A stretch of 64,000 bases of DNA from Buddleja alternifolia (lineage: Eukaryota; Streptophyta; Magnoliopsida; Lamiales; Scrophulariaceae): the NCBI GenBank assembly GCA_019426215.1, contig CM033397.1, positions 25,980,480 to 26,044,479 of the forward strand, given 5' to 3'. The notes below the pieces were generated by a model. The model was not told where the DNA came from, did not search any database, and saw only the letters and a program-made list of their open reading frames with translations. The translations under genes were made by a program, and so were the position numbers. Position 1 is the stretch's first letter; every line of letters begins with the position of its first letter. This document shows positions 34,584-46,640 of the stretch, one piece after another.

Positions 34584-35755
34584 TGTCTTCCCTCTTCATC
34601 AGTAATGACTACCACTTTATTCCTGTAATGCCTTTTCTTCATGAACAAATGGAAAAACTTGGCATTTTGATCCCCCATTGTTAACCAATCTGCCTTGGAT
34701 TTCTGTTTATAAAACTTTTCTAGTGCCATACTCTTCTCATGCAAAATCTTAACAGCCTCCCTCTCCTGTTTCTGTAAGCTTTCATTCAGTAGCTGAGTTT
34801 GCAATTTATTCTGAATTTCCTGTAGCTGAGTCCTTGCTGTATATACTTGTTGTTCTATTCCATGAAAGTGAGATTTATTAAGCTTTTTCAGGCTACTCTG
34901 CAACATTTTCAATTTTTGTGTTATCTTAAACATTCTTGTACCTCTCACAGGTTGAGCCCATACTTCTGCCACAAGCTCTTGAAACTGTGGTGCATCTGAC
35001 CATATATTGAAGTATTTAAATGGGATTACTCTATGTGAAGCTTGAGTTTGAAACTTGATAATCATGGGGGTGTGGTCTGAAACCCCAGCTGCTTCAAATT
35101 GTGCCACCACTTCTGGATATACTTCACACCATAACTGGTTTACTAGTACTCTATCTATTTTAGAGTATATTCTATCTCCCGGGTCATGTCCATTGCTCCA
35201 GGTATATGTATGTCCAATCCATCTCATATCTTCTACCTCACAATCTTCTAGGCATTCCTTAAACTCTGTGGTTTCTTGTACAGTTACAGGTGCCCCACCT
35301 ATTCTGTCTTGTGAGTCAAGCACTGTGTTAAAATCTCCCATAATGATCCAAGGTAAGTCAATTAGGTGCACCAACCCCTTCAGGTTCTCCCACAAATCTC
35401 TTCTTTCATGTTGATGGTTAAATGCATACACAAAGGTGGCATAAAATGACTTCTGATTTGTTTTGTTTTCAACTCTACAGTGCACCAATTGTGCTGTGGA
35501 GAGTAGGATTTTTAAGTCAAACAACTCCTTCTTCCAAATAACCCAAATCCTTCCTCGAGGATTTTCCTCCAGATTCGTACAGCTGCCCCAATCACTTGCT
35601 ATACTCTTATAGACTTTTTCAAAATTTGTTTTCTTTATTTTATGTTCTAATATCCCAAGCAACCCAATATCATATTTATTACAGAAGACTTGAATTTCCG
35701 TCTGTCTACCAAGGCTATTCAAGCCCCTAACATTCCAAGCTCCGATTGTTGTCAT
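34580..35755 (-). CDS. LINE ORF2, AP-type endonuclease domain (open, 391 residues)
   Basis: Nicks the target so that RT can prime on it. Apurinic-endonuclease fold motifs are all present: AWNVRGL (N), LGILEHK (E), IIMGDFNTVL (D, N), YTWSNG, RIYSKIDRVL and the C-terminal AGVSDHTP (D, H). The frame is open for 391 codons from MTTIGAWNV. A coiled-coil-like Gln/Lys-rich stretch follows (QQVYTARTQLQEIQNKLQT). The start overlaps the end of ORF1. The frame ends at TGA 34580, where a one-base shift separates it from RT. Confidence 0.9.
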   Translation of the reverse strand: MTTIGAWNVRGLNSLGRQTEIQVFCNKYDIGLLGILEHKIKKTNFEKVYKSIASDWGSCTNLEENPRGRIWVIWKKELFDLKILLSTAQLVHCRVENKTNQKSFYATFVYAFNHQHERRDLWENLKGLVHLIDLPWIIMGDFNTVLDSQDRIGGAPVTVQETTEFKECLEDCEVEDMRWIGHTYTWSNGHDPGDRIYSKIDRVLVNQLWCEVYPEVVAQFEAAGVSDHTPMIIKFQTQASHRVIPFKYFNIWSDAPQFQELVAEVWAQPVRGTRMFKITQKLKMLQSSLKKLNKSHFHGIEQQVYTARTQLQEIQNKLQTQLLNESLQKQEREAVKILHEKSMALEKFYKQKSKADWLTMGDQNAKFFHLFMKKRHYRNKVVVITDEEGRH

Positions 35756-37067
35756 AGTTAGTGACTCTAACAGTGACCAATCCTGGCTCTAACTGAATTT
35801 CCTGCACTTCTCCATCATCTGTTTCATTTGCACTTGTACTCGCCCGTTGAGGATCCATTCCACGTTTATTCCCACTCCTCTGAACAGTATACCACGCAGG
35901 TTCCAACCGGCTCTCTTTCATTGTTGGATCCATCTAATGAGGAGGATCCATTCTCCGCGGGTCCCCTGATTCAGTTTGTTTTGCCCTATCCTTTGGCATC
36001 TAGACTTGTTTACCCTTCCTCTTCTTACATTGACTTTCATCATGGCCATAATTTTTACAGGACTCACACAACTTTGGTTTCCACTCATATGTGACCTGTT
36101 GCTCTACTATGATACCTTTTTCATTCTCAAAATAAATTTCATCAGGCATAGCTTTTGTATCCACCTCTACAAGCAATCTGGCAAACTGAATCTTGTCCTT
36201 ATCCACTGTCATTTTATCAGCCACAATTGGAGTACCTATTAAGCTAGCAATTTTGCTCAGTGATTTCCCACTCTAGTATTTTATATCTAAGTTTTCTAAT
36301 CTCACCCATACAGGGACTTTTTCCACTATATTCTTGTCATAGGAGAAATTTTCAGTCCAGGGAGCTATAATCAATGGTTTTCCATCAAAATGAGTAACCC
36401 CCAGTTACATCACATGATCCCTGTTTTCTATTGTATGAAATCTCACTAGATACATGCCACTTTGTTTGAGAAGGATTTTATCAATGCCATACTTACCCCA
36501 TACACGCCTCAAGTATCCATTTACCACTGGGAAAGGTGGATTGGCTCCAAGGATGTAACAAACCACCGCAGAGCTCCAATATTTGATTTCAGTCTAAATA
36601 TCCTCGTCACTAATTCGCCCAATTTGTTGCCCATTTTTGTCTTCCGGCTCCGTGTATTGCAGTTTGCAACCAGCTCCCCTGAGCTTCGTGATATCAAAAT
36701 TGGTCCATACGTTCTCCTGCTGTTTGGGCCCTGTTGAATCGTCCACCGTACTCGGATTCTGACTTAGCGCACCTTCCTGGTTTTGAATCCGCTGCAAACA
36801 CTGCTCAATCGAGTGTAATATTTCTAGATTTTCCATTTGAATCACCTGATTTCGCACTTCCTTTAGCATCTCCGCCAGATTCCCCATCTTGTGAATCCCC
36901 AATTCTCCTTCAGATGAAGCCCTAATTTCAGATCGATTCGGGTTTTGTTGCTCATGTCATTGTGACGTCTGGCCTTTCTCCTTCAAGGTTGAGGTAGGTG
37001 TAGTAGAGGACGGTGATGTCACTTGCTCGATCGTGGTTTTCGCCAGTCCTTTCTTCCTTTTGGCCAT
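35727..37067 (-). pseudogene. LINE ORF1 (DUF4283 and zinc knuckle), several stops
   Basis: Starts at the ATG at 37067 (MAKRKKGLAKTT). N-terminal Gln-rich/coiled region, DUF4283-type domain (NPPFPVVNGYLRRVWGKYG ... PVWVRLENLDIKYWSGKSL-like), and zinc knuckle CESCKNYGHDESQC (about 36080-36040). The frame is collinear but has stops at about 36957 (TGA), 36594 (TAG), 36405 (TAA), 36273 (TAG), and two more near 35998 and 35935. Several match CGA, CAG, CAA or TGG codons hit by C-to-T or G-to-A. Confidence 0.85.
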
Positions 37068-37243
37068 AGCCAGCAGCGCACTTTAGCAGAGAGCTATCAT
37101 ACGCCGAGAGAGAAGGAGATCGGCGAAATTAAAAATCTTTATTCTATAAATAGAAATATATAATTGTTTGTACAAAATAACTTATCAATGCCCCACTAAA
37201 TCTAGTTCTTCATTAGCATTGAGGGCATACACTTAACAACACC

Positions 37244-38929
37244 GTCAATGAGTTGGTGCGTTTTTCGTTTCTTTTTGATTTCGGGATCGAGTATATATAA
37301 ACAGGGTTAGCCATTTTGTTAATCACTCAGCATCAACATTTAGTTGGGAATGTTTGGCTATGTTTCCAAATCCAATTTGATCCAAAAATTTGGCCCAATG
37401 GTATTTGGTTAACACAATTTTGGGTAAAATATATGTTACTTTTTTGGTAAAAAAAAAACACAATGATTATTTATTTAAAAATCTATAACTTAGGTATTGT
37501 CACCTACTTTTGCCTCTTCCCTCTCTTAAATTCCAATCATTAACTAATTATTAATAGACAAAAGTTTCATGATTTGACTGCTATAATAATTTTTGTTCCC
37601 TTTGGAAACAAAATCAAACACTATCTCACCAAAAAAGACCAAAACACCAACTCCCAAAATTAAACCAAACACAATCTCATCAAATATGCACGTGTTCCCA
37701 TAAATTTCTCACCAATAATTCTCATCAAAATATCATCCCGAAACATAACCAAACAAAGCCTTAGTGATTTGCCTTACTTCAGACAAGGTATTGAGCGCTA
37801 CATTCAAAACGCTCTTCAGCAAATCATCATGGGAAATAGATTTGACCTGAATGAAGAATCTTCCACCTACAAACATGATGAAGATCCTAGACCCGAGTGA
37901 AGCGCACATGATTTTAACTGATGAAGATGTTTATTTTCATAGAGATAGAAGAGTAATCATCGAGAATGCTCAATCGCTGGACATTACCTTCAACCATCAC
38001 TTTGATTTTAGTGAGTTCAGCGGATATCTGCATCTTGTTCTCTTTTTTGAACAAAATATCCGCATGGCCTAAATCGTCTCTCTTATTCAGCCCATGGATC
38101 AAGCGCTCGCTCAGGCCCTTTTGCCTTTCATCCTGGACTATTTCAATTCTTAATCTCAGGAGTGACTATTACGGAAGACGTTGACTTAGCGTTTAGCATA
38201 GAACAGTGCGAAGATGCTCTATTCTACATTCTGAGGACTCACTACCGAAGTCCAAGGCACATTCTTGAAGCTATTGGCCAGATCTGGGTCATCCCTGTTC
38301 AAAAACCTTCCTCTTCTGTGGTGAACATAGAAATACAAGCGGATGAAACTCCAGCTGGTGAAGATGATAAAAAGGAAGATACTCCAAGCGCTCCAGCTAA
38401 AAATGAGTCCTTTGAAGTCCAAGTTGCGCAGATTGATGTTGCAACAGAATCTTTTAAGAAAGTGATTCTTGATGTCGCTGAAGAGTAACCATAGGTACTT
38501 TTTATTTGAGATCCTACCAGAGGCAAAGCTGCGGTCTCTAGTTCTTATAGATTGATTCCATCACCTGAACAGTCCTCCTCCTCCTCCACCTCTTCATCAG
38601 ATTCTGAAACAAATCAAGAGGATAAAGATTTCAAGCAAGCAGTCATGAATTCCTTGTTGAAATCCAGGGCTCCTGCTTTAAAGTTATTGAAATGATGTTC
38701 AACATCTAAAAATTGCCGTTGAGATAAGAAATTGGGACATTGCTAATGTAGCGCATAAATGCAGTGCAACTATTCTTGATAGCACGGTTCCCTTGATTCA
38801 AGGATTGTCCACATCTTTTAATCAATTGCTTGTGAGCCAAGCTTCTGTTGATGCTAACCGACATCTTCACTCATAGAGTACAAATTCAGTCCTAGCATCT
38901 CAGGTTCCCACGCTTGTGGAAGAATTCAA
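37244..38929 (+). pseudogene. S1 env-like gene, middle part
   Basis: Continues the env-like gene after solo LTR B (VNELVRFSFLFDF). A MITE-like element sits at 37345-37760. After it come SDLPYFRQGIERYIQNALQQ, a frame at 38162-38488 with DVDLAFSIEQCEDALFYILR and an acidic Lys/Glu stretch, then Ser-rich LIPSPEQSSSS, a region resembling coiled coil, and VPTLVEEFKVMNEHMAIIRS. Frameshifts and stops throughout. Confidence 0.6.
37345..37760. mobile_element. MITE-like inverted-repeat element (416 bp)
   Basis: Left end TGGGAATGTTTGGCTATGTTTCC and right end, reversed, GGCTTTGTTTGGTTATGTTTCGG pair imperfectly. TTAGT occurs on both sides (37340-37344 and 37761-37765). The 'GTTTGGTTATG' terminus is common in plant PIF/Harbinger- or hAT-type MITEs; the superfamily is uncertain because the target duplication length is ambiguous. 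Non-coding; it interrupts the env-like gene. Confidence 0.6.
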
Positions 38930-38992
38930 AGTAATGAATGAACACATGGCTATAATTCGTTCATCTCTGACTGATGTCAAGAAAAGGGGAGA

Positions 38993-40680
38993 TGTTGGGA
39001 ATCCTGTCGGCATGCGCAGCGGAATTTAAATACAGATCCGGATTCCCATACCAAGATCAATTCTTGGCTTTCGTTGATTTTAACCAAGAAAAAGATGAAT
39101 ACGAAAAACATACCTTTTCGTGTATTCAATCTTTGATCCTCGGGAATCTTCAATCTTCTCCAACGGCTCAATTATGTCGTCTCTAGATCATCACACAGGA
39201 ACAGACTCTGGGAAATATCCATCTCCAATCTCCATAGCAGCTAAGCAAGATTGAGAGGATTGGGAAGAGAGAAAACGTTTTCTACCCTGCTTAGTATTTT
39301 TGGTGGAGGAATTTCACGTAATGTGAATTGTTATTAGTTCATTAAACTCTAGAGCTTGTGTTGGAGGATTAAATAAATCCTCCAACTTAAGCTCCAAGTT
39401 ACACGCCACTTATGGGCTATTGGACTTTAGTTGGGCTAAGTTGACCAAGTCAATTTAGTCCAATTAATTTAATCAATTAACATTTAATCCAATTAAATAT
39501 ACATTGATTAAATCAATATCAATCAATTAATACTCTAGTTTAAATATTTAATTAATCCAGTCAATAAAATATTCAAACTAATTAATTTAATTAACCATTG
39601 TTTAATCCAATTAAACAACCAATTAAATTAATTTATCCAATTAATTAATTCGTCCTTCCCAAGGACAAATTATCAAAACACCCTCCAAATACAAGACTTG
39701 ATTTTTTCGTCTATTCCTTGATAGCTCGACTCTCTAGGTTTGTCTCAATTGGCAATGGGAGGATAACCAAAGGAAGTGGGTGACACCTAGCCAGCACTGT
39801 GTCCCCACATCGTAGCCCAACCGAGTATGAAATAACTATGTCACTACGAACCTCTAGATTACGAATACCATATGAGTATAAGCCCTCTACTAACGTATCC
39901 CGAACGAGTGAGAGTCATGGAATATGTCAAACTCACAAGACTCGATGCAATGCTAAGAATCATAGTAATATGAGATTACTAAACACGAGTTAGTTCATCA
40001 GCTCTGGTCAGAGACTTTCAATCTCATTTATCTATGATCGTATAGGATACTTCTTGTTTAATTTCGAGACAGTGAATTCCATGTTGGCAATCACCTCACA
40101 TGCAATTTTCCCATTGGAACTCACTTCGAGGTTGGGCCCACCAACGGGTGAATTGGGCCTAACTACTCTAATGAAAAATCCAACGTCACAAGCACACTAT
40201 GACCGTAACTCCTCAAGTCTAAGACTCACGCATACCTACATAATCAGTAATCGAATCATTGACAGTCACTGAGTAAAAACCCATGTGATTGGATTACTAC
40301 GAGCCGTGTTCGAATACACTAATCCAATCCAGTTAATGTATTCATGACACAAACTCCCACTATCTCACTGACACTCCTTGTCGGAGCATGTGTCATACAA
40401 GTTCATACGAATCTCAATGTCCAATTGAGATTCTCCAACTTGCGAACTATTTAATTGATCAAGTATCAAACCCTTTTAGTGCCCATCTCCTTAACTACTA
40501 TAAGGAGTGCGAAGGTTTGCCTTGACACACGTGGACTAGTTGTTCATTTAAGACTTTATAGATGCCATCAAGAACTATACGAACAACATACTATTGCCTT
40601 TATATTAATTAGATGTTGCATAATATAAACTCGTGCCTTATTTCTAACTCCTCGTTGGCATCGAGGGCACATTCCCAACA
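38993..40680. mobile_element. Solo LTR A (1688 bp), target duplication GGAGA
   Basis: TGTTGGGAAT...ATTCCCAACA, flanked by GGAGA at 38988-38992 and 40681-40685. Inserted in the env-like gene of S1. Original of the copy at 13227-14926. Confidence 0.92.
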
Positions 40681-40685
40681 GGAGA

Positions 40686-41210
40686 ACAGCCAAAAGCCAA
40701 AGCCACCGATTCCAAACCAGATAAATAAATTGGCATGCGATGTTGGATAAAATGAAAAGCCTTAAACAAAAGGTTACCAAGACGCGCAAGCCAAGGTACT
40801 TTAGGCAAAGGCAAAGGCATAGGCTCCCCGACTTGGTTGTAGATTTCCTTGAAGGAATGGGTTTTCACCCATATGCTGCACCACTGAGAAGATATCTTAA
40901 TTGGAAGCCTTCAAATGACAAGGTCCAAGACATATATCATTATCTCATTCGGACGCTTGGCATTAAACCAAAAGAGTGGGTTGAAAGGTTGCTAGAATTC
41001 AGAGAAAGCAGTAGAACAAATGGAGAAGACTATAGCGAGGAATATCATACAACTATGATAGACACCGATAGAGTTCTTCTAGATCTCGCAAGAGAAACCT
41101 TTGAAGCCGACCAGCGTGAAGCAGCTAAGCAACAACATAAGAAACGAATCGCTTATTCTATGTTTTACTTTTCCTTGTACTTTCTTTTACTATCTTATTT
41201 TTCAGTGTAA
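40686..41210 (+). pseudogene. S1 env-like gene, 3' end
   Basis: Source of 14932-15456. The 156-residue ORF from 40740 differs from the other copy by two residues (Q/H and M/K). It ends in the same hydrophobic C-terminus (MFYFSLYFLLLSYFSV). The stop is 185 bases before the 3' LTR; the intervening sequence carries the purine-rich tract at 41381-41395 (CAAAAATGGGAAAAT). Confidence 0.6.
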
Positions 41211-41395
41211 ACATTATATGCTTCAAAGTTATACATATGAATGAAAGTTTAATGCTGAAACATCTTGTTGAAGCTAATCTCACTAATAGCTAACTCCTGT
41301 AACTTCTAACGCTAACTTATAACATATTTTGACTTTTGTCTAACTCTTGAATCATAAAAGAGTTAAAGTCTTAACATCATCAAAAATGGGAAAAT

Positions 41396-42911
41396 TGTTA
41401 GGAAATTTCATGTTAGATGTTTTGATTATTACAACATAGGATTTTGTGTTAGACCCCAAAAGAATGTAAGTTTATCTTTTTATACAAAATCTGTATAAGC
41501 GTTGAAAGTTTATTATTTGTTAGGCTTGATTTTTATCTATATAGATTTTAGACTAAGTCTTGAAAACTCAATCGCTGATAGAATTCTAGGTGAGTCTATC
41601 AAAGAGAAAGTTGAATATCAGCGTCCGCAGTCAAAAGAAAATGAAGATTGTCTTAAGCGTCTGTCTCATGCTGAAGACATTTCAAGATTTATGAATCAAT
41701 GTTCCAAGCGACAATGATTCACCTGAAATAAATTTCAATGTCAAGAAGGACTTAAATGCAATCAATAATGCAATCAATAATGGACATTTATTTTCAAGGG
41801 GAAATAAATTCAAATGCTTTTATGGCTAATAAGTGCATCAAATATGATAAGGACTATTGATGTACGTACAAGCCACTTTTAACTAGACTGTCAGAGTTCA
41901 AGTCTTCAGTATCCAGTGCTTGCAAATTTCAAGAATCTCATAATTGGAAGTAGTTCTACTCGCTCGAGTGAAAGACACGCGCTAGCACATCTGTCCAACG
42001 GACAATCTCTCCAAGAATTGCCTTTAAATAGGGCATTTCAGCTAGGGCATTTCAGCAAACCCTAAATACAAGAATACACGCATGCGAACATCCATTCAAC
42101 CTAAAAGTCCACAATCTTTTGCTTAACTTTAAGTCCATAATTCTTCAAAGAAAAGCTTTTAAATCTCCATATTCAAATCATTTAAACTTTTCATACATCC
42201 CAAAGACAGTCACCAATATCTCAAACATCTTCTTTGAAGAACCTTATACTATTATTGAGATCTTCCAAGTTGTTTGAACTTTCCAGATCAAACAAACCCT
42301 AGTGACAAAAACCTGCCAACCTCTTTTCTCAATGTGAAGAAGAAGTAATCTTTCAAGCATTATTTCTAGGTAAAAGAAGCTTGTTGAGAAGACATCTACG
42401 TAGAGTTGAAATCTGTGTGATCAAGGAGCTCAAGATCATCTTCATTGTTATTTACCATTTGTAGAAGTCATCTTTGTGGAGACTTTGAGTATCATTTAGT
42501 GAATTCGTCTGAGTGCAAAGGAGAAGAAGGACGTAGCTGGGATTACATCACCCAATGAACTTTTCATATCTTGTGTTATTTACTTTACTATTTTATTGCT
42601 CTCCATATCATTTGGATATCATTGTGTAAAGCATTACAATCAGTCAAGCGACTAATTGGCAAACCGAGCGCTAAGTAACCAAAATCATTTCCGCTGTACT
42701 AACCTTGATTAAGCGATCTAAGCGTTACCTTTCTTTGGTAATTGCTAAAATCACTAAGTTTAAGTTATCTCCATTCTAGCACTTAACCAAGCGCTTATCC
42801 TTCCAAGCGTTCAAAGCATTTTAAGAGGCAAGAAAATTTTTTGAAGTTAAAAGAAAACTTTAGGGTCTATTCAACCCCCCTCCCCCTCCCCCTCTCTAGA
42901 CCCTTTTCACA
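41396..42911 (+). mobile_element. Sirevirus-type 3' LTR of S1
   Basis: TGTTAGGAAATTTCATG start after the polypurine tract. It pairs with the 5' LTR at 22936. The right end is near TCTAGACCCTTTTCACA; the exact base is uncertain because LINE-related sequence follows without a recognisable primer site or target duplication. Confidence 0.72.
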
Positions 42912-44420
42912 TGCCACTTGGGACCAACATCTTGTCTCCATATAACCCAAATCCTACCTCTAGGATTTCATTTATATTTGTTACACAACCCCACTCCTGA
43001 CATAAGTTTTGATACACTTTCCCATATTTATTTCTTTTTATTTTGTGCTCTTGGATGCCAAACATACCAATATTATATTGCTAACATACGTTTTGTACCT
43101 CTCTTTGTTTCCCCACACTGTTAAGGCCTCTAATATTCATGATGCTATGTTCTCCATGATCTTTTATGTTGATTTTCACTACTCCTGGTTCTTCCTCATA
43201 CTCATGGGCACTCCGTCTTCATGTAAAGGGCTCACCCTGCTTATGTGGATCTTTATATTGCACTGGTTTTCTTCCACTTTTAGTGATCAATTTCCATGGT
43301 TCGTCCCCTTTCCCAGTGCTTCTATTTGTAACAGTAGCATTGTTTTCTGATATGTTTTGTGCCTCATTCTCATGTGTTTTATCATGTTGTGCATTGATAG
43401 TTGTTTGGGCACCCATACAAGCTTATCCTTATTCTTTTCACATTTCTTATCCTCATTCCCATAACCCTGATAGTGTGTGCATTTAAGTGGTTTCCACCCA
43501 TACTTCACTAATTGCTCAATTACCACACCTGTCTTATTTTGGAAATGGATAGTACATTTTTGACATGGTGTTCACATCCACTTCAACCAACATCCTAGCT
43601 TATTGCACCCTTTCTTTTTGTTCAGTCATCTGATCTGCCATAATGGTGGTTTCAATCAAGCTCCCAATCTTACTAAGGGCAGTACTACTCTAGTATTTCA
43701 AATTCGATGCTTCCAACTGAACCCATACCAGCACCTTATCAATGATCTATTTTCTATAGTTTCGATTAGCGGTCCACGGAGTTACTATTAATGGCTTGCT
43801 ATCAAAATGATAGATGCATATTTCAACTACTTTATCTCTGTCTTCTACTCATTGAAAGTTCCCTAGATATAAATCATTAGGCATTAACAATACTTTCACA
43901 ATTTCATATTTACCCCAAATCCACTGAATATAGCTTTCATAACCGAAAATGGTGGATTGGTCCCAAGTACATAGCATATCAATGTTGAATTGCAGTACTC
44001 CATTTCTGATTCAAAGTGTTCTTCCTCAATAATCCCCATCTTGTGGCCACTTTTTGATTCTAGTTCCATGTTGTTCAGTTTACAGCCTGCATTCCATAAC
44101 TTTGTGCATCAAAATTGTCCCAGACAGTGCCAGTATCCTAAAGAGTTTTCATTTCCTTGCTTTGCATCACTCTTTCAGTAGCTGGACTTTTACCTTTCGA
44201 ATTCGGGGTTTTCCAAACTTTCTCAATACATTCTTGTAGCACCTAAACAATTGCAATTTTAGGTTGATTTGTACCAATCAGACTATGAGCTTGCATAAGT
44301 AAGCTTGCTAAATCTCCAGTTGGCATCTCTTTCTCCATTTTAGATCGAATCCCTAATTCATCTGTACGCATCTTCTTTGCAATCTATCCGTCCTTTTGTC
44401 CATCTGCCAACCTTTCATTT
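42912..44420 (-). mobile_element. LINE fragment next to S1 3' LTR
   Basis: Source of 17147-18655: ORF1 and endonuclease start of an L1-type LINE, minus strand, 3' part missing. ORF1 pieces include CTHYQGYGNEDKKC near 43490. 44421-44885 is AT-rich without a gene. Confidence 0.7.
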
Positions 44421-44885
44421 TATTTTAGCAGCAAATTGTCATTCAATTTGGCATAAGAATGCATGTTTAGTTGGCGGTTGATTTGAAGGAGAATTGGCAT
44501 CACAATGTGAATGATCCTGTATGTAGTGCAATTTTGAATGCATAGCCTTTGCTTTAACTGTACATGTCTCACACTTATTATTTCAATGGAGAAATGAATT
44601 ATATAAGTATTAGTTATACCCCGTGCCAAGGCACGGAAAAATGATTTATGTTTTAAAAAAAATCAAATATATATATATATATATGTATGTATATGATTAA
44701 ATTTTTTATTTATATATAAAAACTTACAAGATTTAATTCCATTTTGATGATTATCATTCAAATATTTATTCACTTGTATTTAATCATATTAATTTAGTTA
44801 AAATAATAATAGTAATGCATTATGGGCAAATTCGACAAAAAAAGGCATTCTATAATTAGGCATGATCTAATTTTTATCTCTATTT

Positions 44886-44946
44886 GAACCTAGAAATATC
44901 GAAGAAGCCTTAAATGACGATTCATGGGTCAAAGCCATGGAAGAGG
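44886..44946 (+). pseudogene. S2 reverse transcriptase, first 20 codons
   Basis: EPRNIEEALNDDSWVKAMEE, the conserved start of copia RT. Interrupted by solo LTR C; the protein continues at 46641 with ELAQFNKNKIWNL-like sequence. Confidence 0.8.
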
Positions 44947-46635
44947 TGTTGGGAATCGTATGAGTAAAAACGCAGTGGATAAAACAATTCCCAAACCATG
45001 AATCAATTCGATTCATTGTTGATTTCTTGACAGAAAAAGGAGATAAACGATTTACCTCTTAAAGCGTGAATTGATTCGTATCATTTTAACGGTAGTAGCA
45101 GTCCCCGGGAATCCTACCTCTCGGTATCATGCGAAAGAAAAATCTCCAAGAGAGCTTCGATCTTCTCCCCGGGAACAATGGCGGCTACGGCTAGATGGAG
45201 AAGAGGGAGGGAATTTTCTTTTCTTTTGCTGCAGGTTTTCTGGCTCAAAGTCAGATTCAAAATTTTGACTTGTATGGAATTCTGATACTGACTAACATTA
45301 TATACCAAGTAAATAGAACCCCTAATCCAATAGGCGAGGGGTGGCCCGTTAGGCATGTATGGGATGGGCTTTCGGGCTTCGTTCCATCTTAGACCATGTG
45401 TAATTAATTAAATCCAAGTCCAATCCAATTGTCAATTAATTAATTACTTTAATCTAATTAAAATTAATCTAATGAGTTTAATTCAACTTATAAATTAATT
45501 TTCAATTAATTTAACTAATGAATTAATATGATTTAATTAATTCATTTAATCCAATTATATATCTTTAATTAAATCATGTCATTCATTTTGTTAGTTAATC
45601 ACATCAAATGTGATTTTACCAGAATACCCTAAGCATAGAAAATCATTCATTTTCTTTTCATAGCACGACTCTCTAGGCTCGATTCAATTGGCAATGGGAG
45701 GTTTCCAAAGAATAAGGTTGTCACCTAGCCAACATCGTGGAACCACATTGTAGCCCAATTGAAAGTGAGATGAATACGTCATCACGAATCTTGATTACGA
45801 ATACCATATGCGTATAAACTTTTCACTGACATGACCCGATCAAGGAAGAGCCAAGGTACGTCAAATTCATAAAATTTGATACTGTACTTGGAAATCATAA
45901 TAATGTGAAATTACCAAACTACCCTTAGTGACAATCACATGCTAGTTTATACGCTTTGACCAAAGACTTATAATTTCAATTGCTTACGATTGTACATGTC
46001 ATATACTCGTTTACTATCGAGACGGTGAATTCCGTTTTGGCAAGTTATCTTATAACATCGAATGCACTATTGGATCGTACTTCGAGGTCGACCCCACCTT
46101 TCAGGTGATACGGGTCTAACTACTCTGATAACATATCCAATACTACAAGCATGTTATAAACAACTCCTCAGGTCTAAAGTTCACACATACTATCGCAATC
46201 TTAATCCCAATCATTAACTATCAAAGTGTAAATACCCATGTGATTGGATTAATGCGAGTCGAGTTCAAATATGTTAATTTCATTAATCATATTCATGACA
46301 CCAGCTCCTACTATCTAATCAGTGTACGACTGTCACTTTCTTGTCAAAGAAGGTGTCATATGAGTTGAATATTAATGCCCAATTAATATTTGTTAACTCA
46401 CGAACTTCCAGTTTAAGAGATTAAGTACTCGACTTTTCCAGTGCCTTTTCTTATCCATAAGAGGTGGAAAGCCTATCTTGAAATCTCATGGACTTATTCG
46501 TTCCATACAATTAAATGCCATTAGATTTATATGAACAAATCCCAATGCCTTATATAATATATTAGTTCGTAAATATAACTAAAATGCCCATCTCAATCTA
46601 ATTCCTTCACTGGCATTGAGGGCATATACCTAATA
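44947..46635. mobile_element. Solo LTR C (1689 bp), target duplication AGAGG
   Basis: TGTTGGGAATCG...ATACCTAATA (final CA decayed to TA), flanked by AGAGG at 44942-44946 and 46636-46640. Shares the block 'cgactctctaggctcgattcaattggcaatgggagg' and the promoter-distal AATTAATT stretch with LTRs A and B, but is a diverged subfamily. No internal region. Confidence 0.9.
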
Positions 46636-46640
46636 AGAGG

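Larger units (their letters stand above)
32232..37131 (-). mobile_element. Nearly full-length L1-type LINE (4.9 kb)
   Basis: Non-LTR retrotransposon, minus strand, with ORF1 (RNA-binding) and ORF2 (endonuclease-RT). A 9-bp target duplication AAAATCTTT flanks it (32223-32231 and 37132-37140), and the minus-strand 3' end has a short A-rich tail (AAAAAAATAAGAA). It landed in solo LTR B. The 5' end appears complete: about 64 bases precede the ORF1 ATG. Confidence 0.9.
30654..37238. mobile_element. Solo LTR B split by a LINE, target duplication ACACC
   Basis: LTR of the same 1.7 kb family as A and C. The left part is 30654-32231 and the right part 37141-37238, interrupted by the LINE. It starts TATTGTGATTC (TG decayed to TA) and ends CATACACTTAACA. 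ACACC occurs at 30649-30653 and 37239-37243. The shared LTR block 'cgactctctaggctcgattcaattggcaatggga' is at about 31345. Removing it rejoins the env-like frame (FVLHHYT to VNELVRF). No internal region, hence a solo LTR. Confidence 0.85.
38930..45558. repeat. Source of the 6.6 kb insert at 13160-19795
   Basis: Near-identical to 13160-19795. Both ends here are seamless: the env-like gene continues to the left and solo LTR C to the right. This copy has a 15-base tandem duplication in the S1 LTR (near 42035) and a shorter poly-C run that the other lacks. Confidence 0.9.
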
